64,000 bases of DNA from Gymnopilus junonius (lineage: Eukaryota > Basidiomycota > Agaricomycetes > Agaricales > Galerinaceae). The stretch spans positions 1-64,000 of the forward strand of contig JADNYJ010000155.1 in NCBI GenBank assembly GCA_015501075.1, in the 5' to 3' direction. Of the stretch, positions 1 through 10,105 are shown piece by piece. A program made the translations under genes and the position numbers. The notes below the pieces were generated by a model, which had not been told where the DNA came from, made no database searches, and worked only from the letters and a program-made list of their open reading frames with translations. Every line of letters begins with the position of its first letter. Position 1 is the stretch's first letter.

Positions 1-889
1 GATATGCTAACCTTTTCTCTTAGGCTGAAGACGTACTAACAACGTGGCGCAACAAGATCGGCCAAGTCACCATCGACTACATGGAAAATACGCTCATCTC
101 CGAGCTCGAGGATTCTTCGGCCGAGTACATCAGCGCCTGGTGTCATTGGGCTCTCAGTGGAACCTTCAAGTGCCGTCCTTTCTATTACAAGACTTCATTG
201 ATGGGATGATCTTAACTGGTCAGGCCGGAGTGAAAACGGTATGAGTAACTGGATAGTTGTTCTTTATTGTCACTTATTCCACATTTCAGAACATATTCTG
301 CCACCCCGTCATAGCTTGTGCTCTAGGCCACCATCTTGGACGTATTAACATTCTTCCAACCCATCTCAAGGAGGAAACGCGACCCACTGGTGCGCTTATC
401 ATGGCTATCCAATCAGTGAGTGCTCGATTTGTTGACTTCCTTGTCATGTGAGTTCTCAGGTCTGATTCCTCTCAGGCATATAGGGCGATAGCGCGTTGGA
501 GCTCAGGCAGTTACACTTGCCCGGCGCGCCCATTCAGTGACTTTTCCGGCGACAACTGGGGTGACAGCGAGATGCGCGATGCATCCAAAGCCCCCGATAC
601 GATCCCACCATACACGATTCAAGGACCCACGCCAACGAGGGACATTGAGCGGGTTGTTAAGAAGCTGTCGGACAAGCAGTGGAAGGAAATCATGATAGCT
701 GCGCATGCGTTTGCTGTCATGAAAGGTAAAAAGCGGTCGAGGTCGTCGTCTGGCGATGACGCTGCCCCAGCTGATGCTACCGCAAAGGCTGAGGTGGTCG
801 AGTCTGATTTCGAGATCGAGGACGACGCTGAGGCTCAGGATGCCGTGGATATGACCGAGGACAGTAACGAGACCACTATTAATGCTTAA
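1..889 (+). pseudogene. 3' part of an unrecognised element-borne gene, left copy
   Basis: This is the last part of a multi-exon gene that also occurs, more complete, on the minus strand at 18298-20310. The protein has a helical region around WRNKIGQVTIDYMENTLISE, an exon with the motif HPVIACALGHHLGRINILP, and an acidic, serine-rich C-terminus of about 105 residues (from 572) with a KGKKRSR basic patch and the end NETTINA. Compared with the right copy, the stretch near 190-215 has two deletions and one insertion, which shift the frame, so this copy is probably broken. Introns such as the one after 240 carry GT and AG borders. I do not recognise the family and find no catalytic motif. Its confinement to repeat copies suggests a transposon-encoded or captured gene. 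Confidence 0.6.
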
Positions 890-1123
890 TAAGGTTCATA
901 TATTACTGATTGTATCTATTTCCAATCGCTTTTGCGAGCAGGAGTGGTACATTTGTGGCTAATGATATACTGAAGCTTTTCGGTCCTTTTGCCCTTTTAA
1001 TAGTTTTGCAAGGATTCGCGAGGTAATTCTTGAAAGGACCAGGTCCTTTTCCCCTTTCTCACTTTTCAGCACTTGTGAAAGTATCAAAAGTGCCGAAAGG
1101 GGAGGGTGTATTTCTTCTGATGT
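1..1123. repeat. Left arm of a large inverted repeat (truncated by window edge)
   Basis: This stretch is the reverse complement of 18064-19176. The parts compared directly, such as 890-1110, differ by only a few bases, mostly C/T, so the two copies separated recently. The arm ends at the motif TGTATTTCTTCTGATGT. Just inside the end is a large subterminal hairpin (CCCCTTTC paired with GAAAGGGG, about 1054-1105). The element starts upstream of the window, so its full length is known only from the right-hand copy. Confidence 0.9.
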
Positions 1124-2394
1124 GCCTGGTCCTTTTACTCTAATTTAGAGTCTTTCGTGCACCTAAATCCAGGCTTACCGCTTTCCACCATGATAACTGG
1201 GTAAAATGGAGAAAATCAAAGGGTGCATCAAGTCGCAACAAGCACTGTCCGCAATGTGGCATTTCCAATTTCCCAATCTCCCAATCTCCCATGAGGAAGC
1301 TGCGAGGAAGCCACAAGGAAGCTGCATCTGTTAAAAATCATGCCTTTAGTGAAATCATTTTTGCACTGCTTCTCCTTAGATGAAAACCGTTTGCAATTAA
1401 TTTCACTGCATGCATCACAAATTTGAAGGTTCCAGCCTTTTCCAGGTTAGTTCCAGCAGTGAAAGTTGTCATTTCGATTGAATGTCATGAAAGGAGAGGC
1501 GGTGATATGCAACTTATTCATCTATGGAAAAACGTGTTTTACATAAGGCGTACACAGCCCTGCTGCCACTTATATACTCAAGTACCAGCTTCAGTCATGG
1601 GTCAAATTCCTCTTCATTTTGTTTCCTTCCAAGTTCTCAGACTCCTTCACTCATGCCTTTCAATGAAGAGCGAAAACCCATTAATCTTGGTGGTACTTCA
1701 AGCACGATTTCTCTAAGCCAGGTCTTGGATGAAGTCAGGCATCAAAGGCTTACCGGAGAAAATGCTAGGAAATGAGACCAAGCAGCAACGAAACTACAGA
1801 CATGGTGGAGAAAGATCTGCGCTCAGAAAAGTACGCAGACTCAGTGCCAACTGCTCTTCGACACAGATCCATCCACCCTTGTTGCTTTACGGTCATTGGT
1901 TCTCCTTCAAGATGATGTAGGCAGAATGCTCCTATGGTCAACCACCATGATTAAAGACAATGGTACTGTTGGAACCTAGCCTGACAGTTTCATGCTTCTG
2001 ATTGGATTTAATAGGCCTCCTGCTTTTAAAACAACTTGCATCCGACGAGAGATCGTCCTGGTTGATACTTATTCGTCAACTTTCAATACATTTTCTGAAG
2101 TTCATGGCCAATTCACCCTCGTAAATTCTGTCTGTTGTATCTCATGAATAAAGCTAACTTGTCATAGATCTTGACTTGTCTGTACTCACCTGGAATTAAT
2201 GAAACTCTGGCTGAACCCTACCAATACAAATGGCATAGGCGCCGGTTTCTGCGATAGCGAGCGTTCAAGCGTGATCATTTATATGCTAAGAAATGGATAC
2301 TATCAATCGCTTTGTAAAGTTATCACTTCCGCGGTAAGTACCTACTTTTCATTTGAAAGATTTTCTGCTGATCGTGACTATACTCTAGCCCAAA
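1124..2394. other. Gene-poor stretch
   Basis: No convincing gene is seen here. Short open frames on the + strand have no recognisable motif. At about 1260-1325 there are simple degenerate repeats (CCAATCTC repeated; GAGGAAGC repeated three times). Confidence 0.6.
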
Positions 2395-3450
2395 TTGTTT
2401 GTATCTTTGCCACTTTTAATGCACCTCGTGATTTTCCCCCTTTGTCTCCTGCATGGATCATTGAACAGAAACCCCTATATGACAGCCCTCCTTCATTTTG
2501 CCCTTTACGTTCTACCTATACCTCAAATTACCTCTCAGCTTCCAAAGCTTGAATTTGCTGTTGAGGTTGGCATCTTCTTGGAGGACTTGGTGTCTTTGGT
2601 GCCCTCTTTCCTGAGATCGAATCCCAAGTCACTCTGCAATTCAGTATTTCCTCCCTTTCGAACCTCATGCTCTTCACACTCCCAGATATTCCCAACTTTC
2701 AGCCCCATCTTACGATGCTATCTATGTCTCCTCACCATACTCCTGAGTAACGTACCAGAAGTCATCTTGGAAGGTTCCAATGATAAGGAATGCGAAGATT
2801 TCTGGACTGATTTTTGCACAAAGAAGCATGATGTAGACCTTCCAACCAATTTAGACTCGAAAACCCAAGCTCGCCTTGCCCATATTTTGTCGTCTGATCA
2901 TGTATGCAAGCTACTGAAAGCTGCTGATTGCCCTAGCAAATTGATCTCCCTCACCACATATCTTCCGCGACTCTGTTTATCTTGGCCATCTCAAGTTTGC
3001 AATGTGCTTGATGCAGTTGCCATCTCTGATGCAACTGGCTTCGCAAGGCTGCTTTATGTAGAAAAGGTTTCCGACATGCCTTTGGGCAGGACCTTCATCA
3101 AGAACCCAGTTAAACTGATAGGTGGGTCCCTTATTTCCTGCTTCAATTTCAGGCTATTCAACTCTTCCATTCTAGGCTCTCTCACCTTTGAACATTGGGC
3201 GCGACTATTGTTTTTCACCAATCTTTTCATACTTTTAAATCAACAGATGAATGATCGAGAGTTTTATGGGACAACGTCTGAGTCGCAACCGGAATCAAAG
3301 CTTCGGAATCCTCTAGATATCAACCAACTCCAAACATTCCTGAAGCAGCTCTGCACCATTATATATGATCTGGATCGAGTGCCAGAAATAGGGGCACATG
3401 CACCTGTTACCAAGGGAAGATCGACTGGACACGACTTACTGCTAGATTGA
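2395..3450 (+). CDS. Unrecognised helical region, possible 5' part of the TPR-CHAT gene
   Basis: A long open frame of 351 codons precedes the TPR-CHAT gene on the same strand. Its middle (about 2750-3120) is protein-like and probably helical, with segments such as ECEDFWTDFCTKKHDVDLP and PLGRTFIKNPVKLIG. The last is followed by a possible intron from about 3122 to 3245 (GTGGGTC to CAACAG), after which coding seems to resume at MNDREFYG. The first 100 codons are hydrophobic and may not be coding. I could not assign a family. It may be the N-terminal domain of the downstream protein or the remnant of a separate gene; the region from 3450 to 3640 linking the two is unclear. Confidence 0.35.
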   Translation: MFVSLPLLMHLVIFPLCLLHGSLNRNPYMTALLHFALYVLPIPQITSQLPKLEFAVEVGIFLEDLVSLVPSFLRSNPKSLCNSVFPPFRTSCSSHSQIFPTFSPILRCYLCLLTILLSNVPEVILEGSNDKECEDFWTDFCTKKHDVDLPTNLDSKTQARLAHILSSDHVCKLLKAADCPSKLISLTTYLPRLCLSWPSQVCNVLDAVAISDATGFARLLYVEKVSDMPLGRTFIKNPVKLIGGSLISCFNFRLFNSSILGSLTFEHWARLLFFTNLFILLNQQMNDREFYGTTSESQPESKLRNPLDINQLQTFLKQLCTIIYDLDRVPEIGAHAPVTKGRSTGHDLLLD

Positions 3451-3459
3451 AAGGCTCTT

Positions 3460-6378
3460 TGTGGTCCTGTACTGTCGAGAGTGTGTATTCTCCTCTCTGC
3501 TCAGGATTGGCTGGAACTTACACTCTTTTTCTAGGCTTTGTCGCCTTCACCAGCCTCCAGAAGTATCCGAATCTGGGAAGGAAACGTATGTAAGAGTTAA
3601 TTCACGGAACCCGTAAGGTGCTGATGCCCATGCTTGCAGAATCCAAGATGACTCGGACACCGATGATGCACAATTGGGTATGATGTCCAAAGAGGAAGTC
3701 GCCATGCTTTTGGAGTATGTTGACACCGCCCTGCTTTTTTCTATGTATTCTAACATTTTCACCCAGGTGCGCTAAGTCTCCGAGGGAGAAACTATTGGGA
3801 TCAGACCCCACTTGTTTCCATGAAATATTGGCCCAGCTAGATCTTGAAGATAACATTGCCAAGTTCAGGTACTTCTCTTGGCTGGAACATATGCCTCGAG
3901 AAATTGTCTTTCCTCACCACCTAGGCGATTTTTACTTGATGCGTTTCGAGCGCTTGGAGGATGAATTCAATCGAACAGAATTACCGGATCCACAGCACTA
4001 CGGACAATGGACATTCTTTCATGATACGTGTAATCAAATAATCCAATGCTACGAGGCAGCCCTGGACCTAGCTCCTCCAATATACCCTGCGATGGTCGAC
4101 CTTCACCAGAAACTCGCTTTCATGTACCTTTCGCGCTTCGAGATGGGCTGGAAACTTGATGATTGTCACCACGCATCTGTCCACCTCCAGAATGCCTTGG
4201 AGCTCAATGGGTCATTTTCATGCCTCAAGCGTACCATTGAAATCGGCCGGTGGCTTTTCTACGGCTTCACCCAAATTGTAGGAATGATGAAGCATGGTTA
4301 TCTGAATACAAGCCATCCAGATCGATTCTCCCAGACTGCGCATTTTAGATTTTGTCATGGTCCTGAGCTTGAAAAACTCACTCAGGACATCGCGATGTTT
4401 GGCGATCACCTAGCCTTTTCCCATGCGATTTTAAACATCAAGCAGAATGTTGAAATCATGACACCAGACAGCCTTGAACCACTTGCAAAATGGTACTTCC
4501 AATGTTATCGGGGTGACAGGAAGCCGAAGATCTGGACAACGCTATCACAATGCAGACCAATGCTCTTATGCAAAGAATCAAAGCTAGAGATAAAGATAGG
4601 TTTGATGAGCAGAGGGAAGTCGAAGATGAATCAGAGAGGGAAAGGGATAACGATGAAGCTGACATCGCCGCAGACATGCCAAAGCCGAAACCGAAACCAA
4701 GAAAGAAGACTAGCGACATGGATGTGGTCAATTGTGGTCACCAACTGGCTCTATGGCTGAAAATCTGCTATGAAATGCGCCACTCAATCGAAGATTTGGA
4801 AAACCTTCGAAAACTTCTGCTCAAAATGGTCGTGTCATATCCTGATCCTGGGGGCATATTTGAATGTGCTTTTATCTTTTCAAGGCTTCCTCTGCCTCTG
4901 CAGCTTCCCTATGCACTCTACGATCAGGCCATTCTCACTCTCCATTCCCTCGTTATAAGGAGCTTAACGTTAATGGCCCCGGACTTCTTACTTCAGTTCC
5001 ATGATTCCACTGTGTTCATCAGCGATATTGTAGCAATGGCCCTTCGAGACAACAATCTGATTAAGGCACTCGAATGGCTCGAGAACAGTTGTTGCTTGAT
5101 CTGGAGTAACCTCTCATCTTTGGATGCAGCTCCTCCAGTCTGGCTGAAACTTGGGCAGGCACATATTGGCCCAAGTCTCCTTACCGTAGGCATTCATGCG
5201 AGGGAAGCAATCCACCAAGGTCTCTTGAAGTACACCTATGTGGATGGAAACCAAGTCATTCATCATTTGACAGACGGGCCAATAATATTACTCAATGCAA
5301 GTGCAGTAGGATGCGATGCGTTGGTCCTCAGACCAAATGTTGATCCCCAATGTCTCCCCCTTGCCACTCTCTCATTTGATCAAGTCACTGCTTGGGGAAA
5401 AACTTTCATAAGCTTACTATCCCACCTAGGTGTTCTTTTTCATGGTGATGAATGCAAGGATCGACCTTCCAAGCGCACTCCAGATGATGGTGATGACGAA
5501 TTCCAAAGTCTCCTCGAAGAAATCTGGGTTGCATTAGTAGAGCCCATCTTAAACTTTGTTTGGGGTGGCAATTATTCAATGGTATGCCATTCATGTCTCC
5601 TTAAACATTTAACTGTCTGACAGGGCAACACTTCTAGGCAATGTCCGAAAACCTATCACTTCCTCGAATCTGGTGGTGCTGTACAGGTCCCTTTTCCGTC
5701 CTGCCCATTCATGCTGCTGGCCTCTACACTTCCTTTGGACCACAACTTCGACTATCTGATTTCACGGTTTCATCCTACATAACTTCTCTTTCCTTGTTTA
5801 TCTCTTGCCCACCTGCCGACCCACCTGCAGATTTTAAGTTATTGATCATTGCTCAGCCCTCAACACCCGATTTACCCCCTCTTCCTGGAGTGACAGCAGA
5901 AGCCTCTAATATTAAGGGACGAGCAAATTCTTTGAAAACCATTGAACTCAATGGTGAAAGAGCGACCAGCGCTGCAGTTATGAGGGAGTCGGCCTCGGCA
6001 CCATGGGTACACGCAGCATGTCACGGTAGGCAAAGCGGAATATGGAGCAGTTTTGCTCTTCATGATGGGTTGCTCCAACTCCAGATGCTTGCTTCATTAC
6101 CCGGTCTCTCCCAAGCGGAATTCGCATTTTTGTCCACATGTGAAATGGCCATGGGAGATGGACACCTGTCAGGTGAAGCTCTACATCTAGCTGGCAGTCT
6201 TCATCGACTAGGATACCACAGTGTCATTGCAACCTTGTTTTCTGTTCGCGATCGGGATGCCCCCTTCATAGCCAACAAAGTTTACGAACAACTTTTCAAA
6301 GACGAAAGGCTGAATTATCGAAAGGCTGCACAGGCATTGCACTGCGCGATACACCTTCTACAAGAGGCAAATGGATGA
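3460..6378 (+). CDS. TPR-CHAT domain protein (caspase-like), possibly frameshifted
   Basis: The protein combines TPR repeats with a C-terminal CHAT peptidase domain (clan CD, related to caspases and separase). Repeats typical of agaricomycete members are visible: LGDFYLMRFERLED, then MYLSRFEMGWKLDDCHHAS, then EDLDNAITMQTNAL near 4530. The CHAT domain begins around 5400 and includes LPRIWWCCTGPFSVLPIHAA. Both expected catalytic residues are present: His in HAACHG (about 6010-6027) and Cys in LSTCEMAMG (about 6130-6155). Introns fit at about 3716-3770 and 5582-5637. At about 4492-4520 the frame changes; a 1-nt deletion (GGTGACAGG then GAAGCC) or an improbable 27-nt intron would explain it. CHAT proteins act in immunity-like or cell-death responses in several lineages; the substrate here is unknown. 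The gene lies between transposon copies. Confidence 0.8.
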
Positions 6379-7521
6379 GGAAATTTCAGAGCATGGGTAC
6401 CTTTTATTCACATTGGAATGTAAAATTACAAGTAGGAGTAGTTCAAACTGGGAATGCTGTTTAGGATAAATCTACATAGTGGATTAATACAGTGCATTTT
6501 AGTTGAAGAATAGTGATGACTTTGGAGTCCCATTTCGGCTGTCGGGGTCTATTGTTTTTGCTAGTTGCTCTGACAGTGTCATCGTTGGGCTCAAAAGGTG
6601 ACATTTGCTTCACCATGGCATAATCCACGTATTCAGTGGAGGCAACTTCTGACCTCTCAACCGGAGCCCAGGTTCAGGCCATTTTAATGCTCAATGTAAG
6701 TCTGATCCAGACATGGAACAACTTTCCCACAGCACATAGTACATGATATTCGCCAGTTCTGTATCATTTTGAGGGACCGGACATTCAAAATTTCAATATA
6801 CGAGGCTTCTATTGAGGTAAAATAATACATGTACCAGGTGTTAGATTATACTGATCCCTTGGTGGTAAGTTATGATATGAATTAGGTTCTTAACCGGATG
6901 TGTGAAGGTAACATTCACACAGTCTGAACAATAATTCATTCACCTCACCCTTGTAACATATCGGACATTCATAATTTTTAGTCAGAAACCTTCTATAGGT
7001 GATGCAAAAACCCTATATGAACACCCTTATAATATTGATCCCTGAGGAGTGAGCTGTGATATAAATTAGCTGGCCCCGCCGAGTAACTGCCAAGGAATAA
7101 ATAACAATTTACAGAACCGGTCACACCATTACTCTGCCAAACAAACCCAAAGGAGGACCCCATCAGCCCCAGTGAAATTTGACTCTATTTGTACCGATTC
7201 AGTGTGATGTCATCATAATATGAAACCATGTGCTGAGCGGTGCTCAACTACTTTTTCGGCCACACAATTACTTCTGATTTGAATCCAGTGTTTAACACCT
7301 CCTTGTTGTGGGTGCTTCCCAAAAGGATTTGCGAAACATGGCGCACACCTGCTCTGAACACGAAACATTGCTCAACATAGGTTTTGCTGGCGTTGCACAT
7401 CATATGCATCGTGCTTCAAATCATTTCGAGGTAGTTTAACACTAGCCAGCAATTGTACTAGTGTACATGCTCCTGCTCTAGAAATTCCAGATTTTCTCCC
7501 AACTTCCCTCCACCATGCACC
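6379..7521. repeat. Gap with a degenerate direct repeat
   Basis: No gene is seen between the CHAT gene and the transposase. Two related segments, about 6776-6895 and 6962-7080, share GGACATTCA(A/T)AATTT, CTTCTAT(T/A)G and GATCCCT followed by GATAT(A/G)AATTAG, in the same order. They look like diverged direct repeats of about 120 bp. Subterminal repeats of an old CACTA element are one possible origin, but no CACTA terminus was identified here. Confidence 0.4.
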
Positions 7522-8530
7522 ATGCCCAAGGCTGCCAGCAAAACCAAAAAAGTCAAGGCAGCAAGCGAAAAACTGACTTTTGAATGCGCATGCATTGGCG
7601 GCTGCAAAGGCCGAAAACGACAGATATCCGAGGCTCTGTACAAAAAGCATGCAAAATTCAGAGAGCTAGAGGACCCTCTTCAAGATGAGTGGCCTAATGA
7701 GTCTGTAAGTTTTCGAATCAAAAGTCCAAGTTCATAAAGCCGCACCTCACTCAGATGTCCTTCATTCAGACCTCTAGCTCTTTCCCTATTGCACTTACAC
7801 TGTCACTCGAGGCCATGCCTCAAGTGTCTCAAACGCTTGCAGCATCCTTTGAACCAACCAACCAACCTTTACCACCTGGCTCCGAGTCTGGTGGTCTTTC
7901 CCCTCTGGGCCTTTCAGATATTGCTATAGAACACCAACCTTCCAATTCTGATGGCATCCTCGATGACCCCAAAAACGCTGTCGACTCAGATCCTGATCCT
8001 GGATGCCTAGAATCAGTTCCCAGCGACCAGGACAATAATCATCAACTGGAGGACTTGTCAGCGTGGCCAAATCTCGAAAGTATTTTCGAAAACACTCACC
8101 TTGAAGACTTGCGCAACTCTGTTGAATTCATTCGGGCACTTCAGTCAGCATCTCTTGATGATACCCATTGTAAAATGGAGGAGAGCGCCATCCAATGGCT
8201 AAGAAACCCACCTACCACACCCTTCGATATTACTTCGCTTCCTGACCTGCGCCTCGGCATTGACCTCTTCCTAGCCAATATCAACTCCTCTGTTGATTCT
8301 TTCAATGCCAATTGGAATGCGATTCTATGACAACATCCGGAGGATAAAGTCCCATCATACACTCAGATGAAACATCACATTAGCGAGATCACAGGAGTCA
8401 GCTCTGTGGTTCACCCAATGTGCAAAAATAGTTGCCTTGCATTCATGGGGCCTTTTTCCAACCTAGACCACTGCCCAAATGCGATGAACCAAAACTCTGT
8501 CCAATCACAAAGAAGCCTCAGCAAGAGTTC

Positions 8531-8539
8531 CATACCATC
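8531..8539. repeat. Target-site duplication, left (CATACCATC)
   Basis: The nine bases CATACCATC precede the element start TAGACC and are repeated exactly after its end GGTCTA at 10097-10105. Removing the element and one copy rejoins the transposase reading frame, EFHTI with LIGPILQALW. Confidence 0.9.
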
Positions 8540-8786
8540 TAGACCAGTAACCATCCGTTGAATGAGGTTGACGAGGCAAGCAGAGAAACCTCGATTCGAT
8601 GACCGGTACAGCTGAGTTTAAAATGGGGGTGTAATGCTAATGATCGAAAATTGATGATGGAACGTCTTTTAGAATGCCTGTTTTGGGCGAATGCCCTGTA
8701 GGGTAGCGTGTCAAACTAAAAATAGTCAAGCCATTTTTTCTCTTCACTGTCACATTGTCCTCTCCTCTCGTCACATCCTCCACGTG

Positions 8787-9074
8787 ATGGACACCATCCC
8801 TGACCTGCCAACCCACCTTGAAACACTGAGGGCATGCCCTGCTGCACGTCTGGATGACTTCATATGTGATCTCTCTCTCAATGTCAATGAAAGGATACCC
8901 CTTGCTTTCCTGAATGGACTGAATGACTCGGACAAGCTTCTCTGCTGGAGAGCAATTCTCATTTGCTATATGGTCACTCAAGGACAACAAATTCCTCAGG
9001 AAATGCAATTACGCGCTGTCCTAGCAGACTTCAATGGTCTTGATTCACTTATCTCAGCTGGGACTCAAAGGTGA
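8787..9074 (+). pseudogene. Captured N-terminal fragment, probably of a RecQ-like helicase
   Basis: From the ATG at 8787 the frame encodes about 95 residues, starting MDTIPDLPTHLETL and ending DFNGLDSLISAGTQR before a stop. From family knowledge, agaricomycete RecQ-like, transposon-associated helicases have LDSLISAGTGSGKT, the Walker A loop, at this position. Here the sequence diverges exactly at AGT, so the glycine-rich loop and everything downstream are missing and no ATPase could be made. The fragment lies inside the Mutator-like element and is best read as captured host or transposon sequence. The assignment rests on recalled family sequence, so it is moderate. Confidence 0.5.
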
Positions 9075-9419
9075 AAGGCTTGGGGGCGAGTACTGATTGA
9101 CATGGGAGGCAGCAAAAGTAGTTGGAGACAGCTCTGAGGGACTATAGGAATGCTGGCTGAATAATAATGATTCAGAGGAGGTCGGTGAGTGGTCGTAAGT
9201 CATCGGAGGTGAGCCATTGAAGGGGGCAGGGGGAGAATTGTCACGCAGGTTCCAGTCCGCCTGCATAGCATGAGGTGATGGAACATGGTTAAAATATCCA
9301 TTGGAAAGGTCATCTGTATAGCCTTGTTCTGGGGAAAATGCGGGAGTGGTTGGCTGAGTGAAGCTATCTCGAGCTTGTGAAGGAAAGTCAGAGTAGGTTG
9401 ATGCAATAAAGTTGTTCAT
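9054..9419 (-). CDS. Unrecognised Pro/Ser/Tyr-rich coding-like fragment inside the element
   Basis: A 121-codon open frame on the minus strand, starting MNNFIASTYSDFPSQARDS and rich in Pro, Ser and Tyr (SPPAPFNGSPPMTYDHSPTS). Such composition is typical of disordered regions of fungal transcription regulators, but no domain is visible. It meets the helicase fragment tail to tail inside the inverted repeats, consistent with a second captured piece. Function unknown; it may not be expressed. Confidence 0.3.
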   Translation of the reverse strand: MNNFIASTYSDFPSQARDSFTQPTTPAFSPEQGYTDDLSNGYFNHVPSPHAMQADWNLRDNSPPAPFNGSPPMTYDHSPTSSESLLFSQHSYSPSELSPTTFAASHVNQYSPPSLSPLSPS

Positions 9420-10096
9420 CCTCGAAAGGCTTTAATTACAGAGAAGTAATGAGTAAGTATAGATATTATAACAAAAATGAAGGTCTGCAATACTCGTTGG
9501 CATAACTGTTCCTACGCCGTCCCAAATCCACGCATTCTTGCACATGAGAACCCATCGAAGCAACTCTTAGATCATTCCCATACTCCAATGTGTTCGAGGG
9601 CATAGGTCCTGTCATCTCGTGAGCTGAGTGTTGGAAATCAGAAGGCCCGAGAGATCAAAAGACATGTCGGAAGAGTTCCATGGCATCGTGGATGCTCGTT
9701 TTCGTTTTCGTGGTTGCTGTACAGCAGAACTTCCATCTGCACTGAAAGTAGATGTCGATGGAGGTAAATTTGGCGCTTTTGTAAGGCAACAGCAGAGTTG
9801 ACAGAAAAGGTGAAGTTTTCATATGAGGGAAGAGGCATACTAGCGAGCCCACGGGCTGAGGAATTGAGAACGACGCGACGCGACGGGGTGGCGGGAGAGG
9901 AAAAAAATGGCTGGAGCTATTTTTAACTTGACAGGCTACCTTACAGAGCATTCGCCCAAAACGGGCGTTCTAAAAGACGTTCCATCATCAATTTTCGATC
10001 ATTAGCACTACACCCCTGTTTTAAACTCAGCTGTACCGTCGGGGTATCAAGGCACCTCAGCTCATCTGCCTCATACACCGAACGGTCACCGGTCTA

Positions 10097-10105
10097 CATA
10101 CCATC
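10097..10105. repeat. Target-site duplication, right (CATACCATC)
   Basis: Exact copy of 8531-8539, directly following the element terminus GGTCTA. Confidence 0.9.

Larger units (their letters stand above)
8540..10096. mobile_element. Mutator-like non-autonomous element with long TIRs, nested in Tnp2
   Basis: The element runs from TAGACCAGTAACC to GGTCACCGGTCTA and has inverted ends of about 180 bp (8540 to about 8720 and about 9918 to 10096). Similarity is moderate in the outer 65 bp and high inside, for example the shared segment GATCGAAAATTGATGATGGA. Nine-base target duplications flank it. Long inverted ends with a 9-bp duplication are the usual signature of Mutator-like elements; the inner part encodes no transposase I recognise, so it is non-autonomous. 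The interior holds two unrelated coding-like fragments on opposite strands, as in Pack-type elements that carry captured gene pieces. An hAT origin is less likely because of the duplication length and the long ends. Confidence 0.8.

Noticed and set aside
8604..10038. Nested element ends placed at GGTACAGCTG / CAGCTGTACC
   Set aside because: Similarity continues about 60 bp further outward to TAGACC / GGTCTA, where an exact 9-bp duplication is found.
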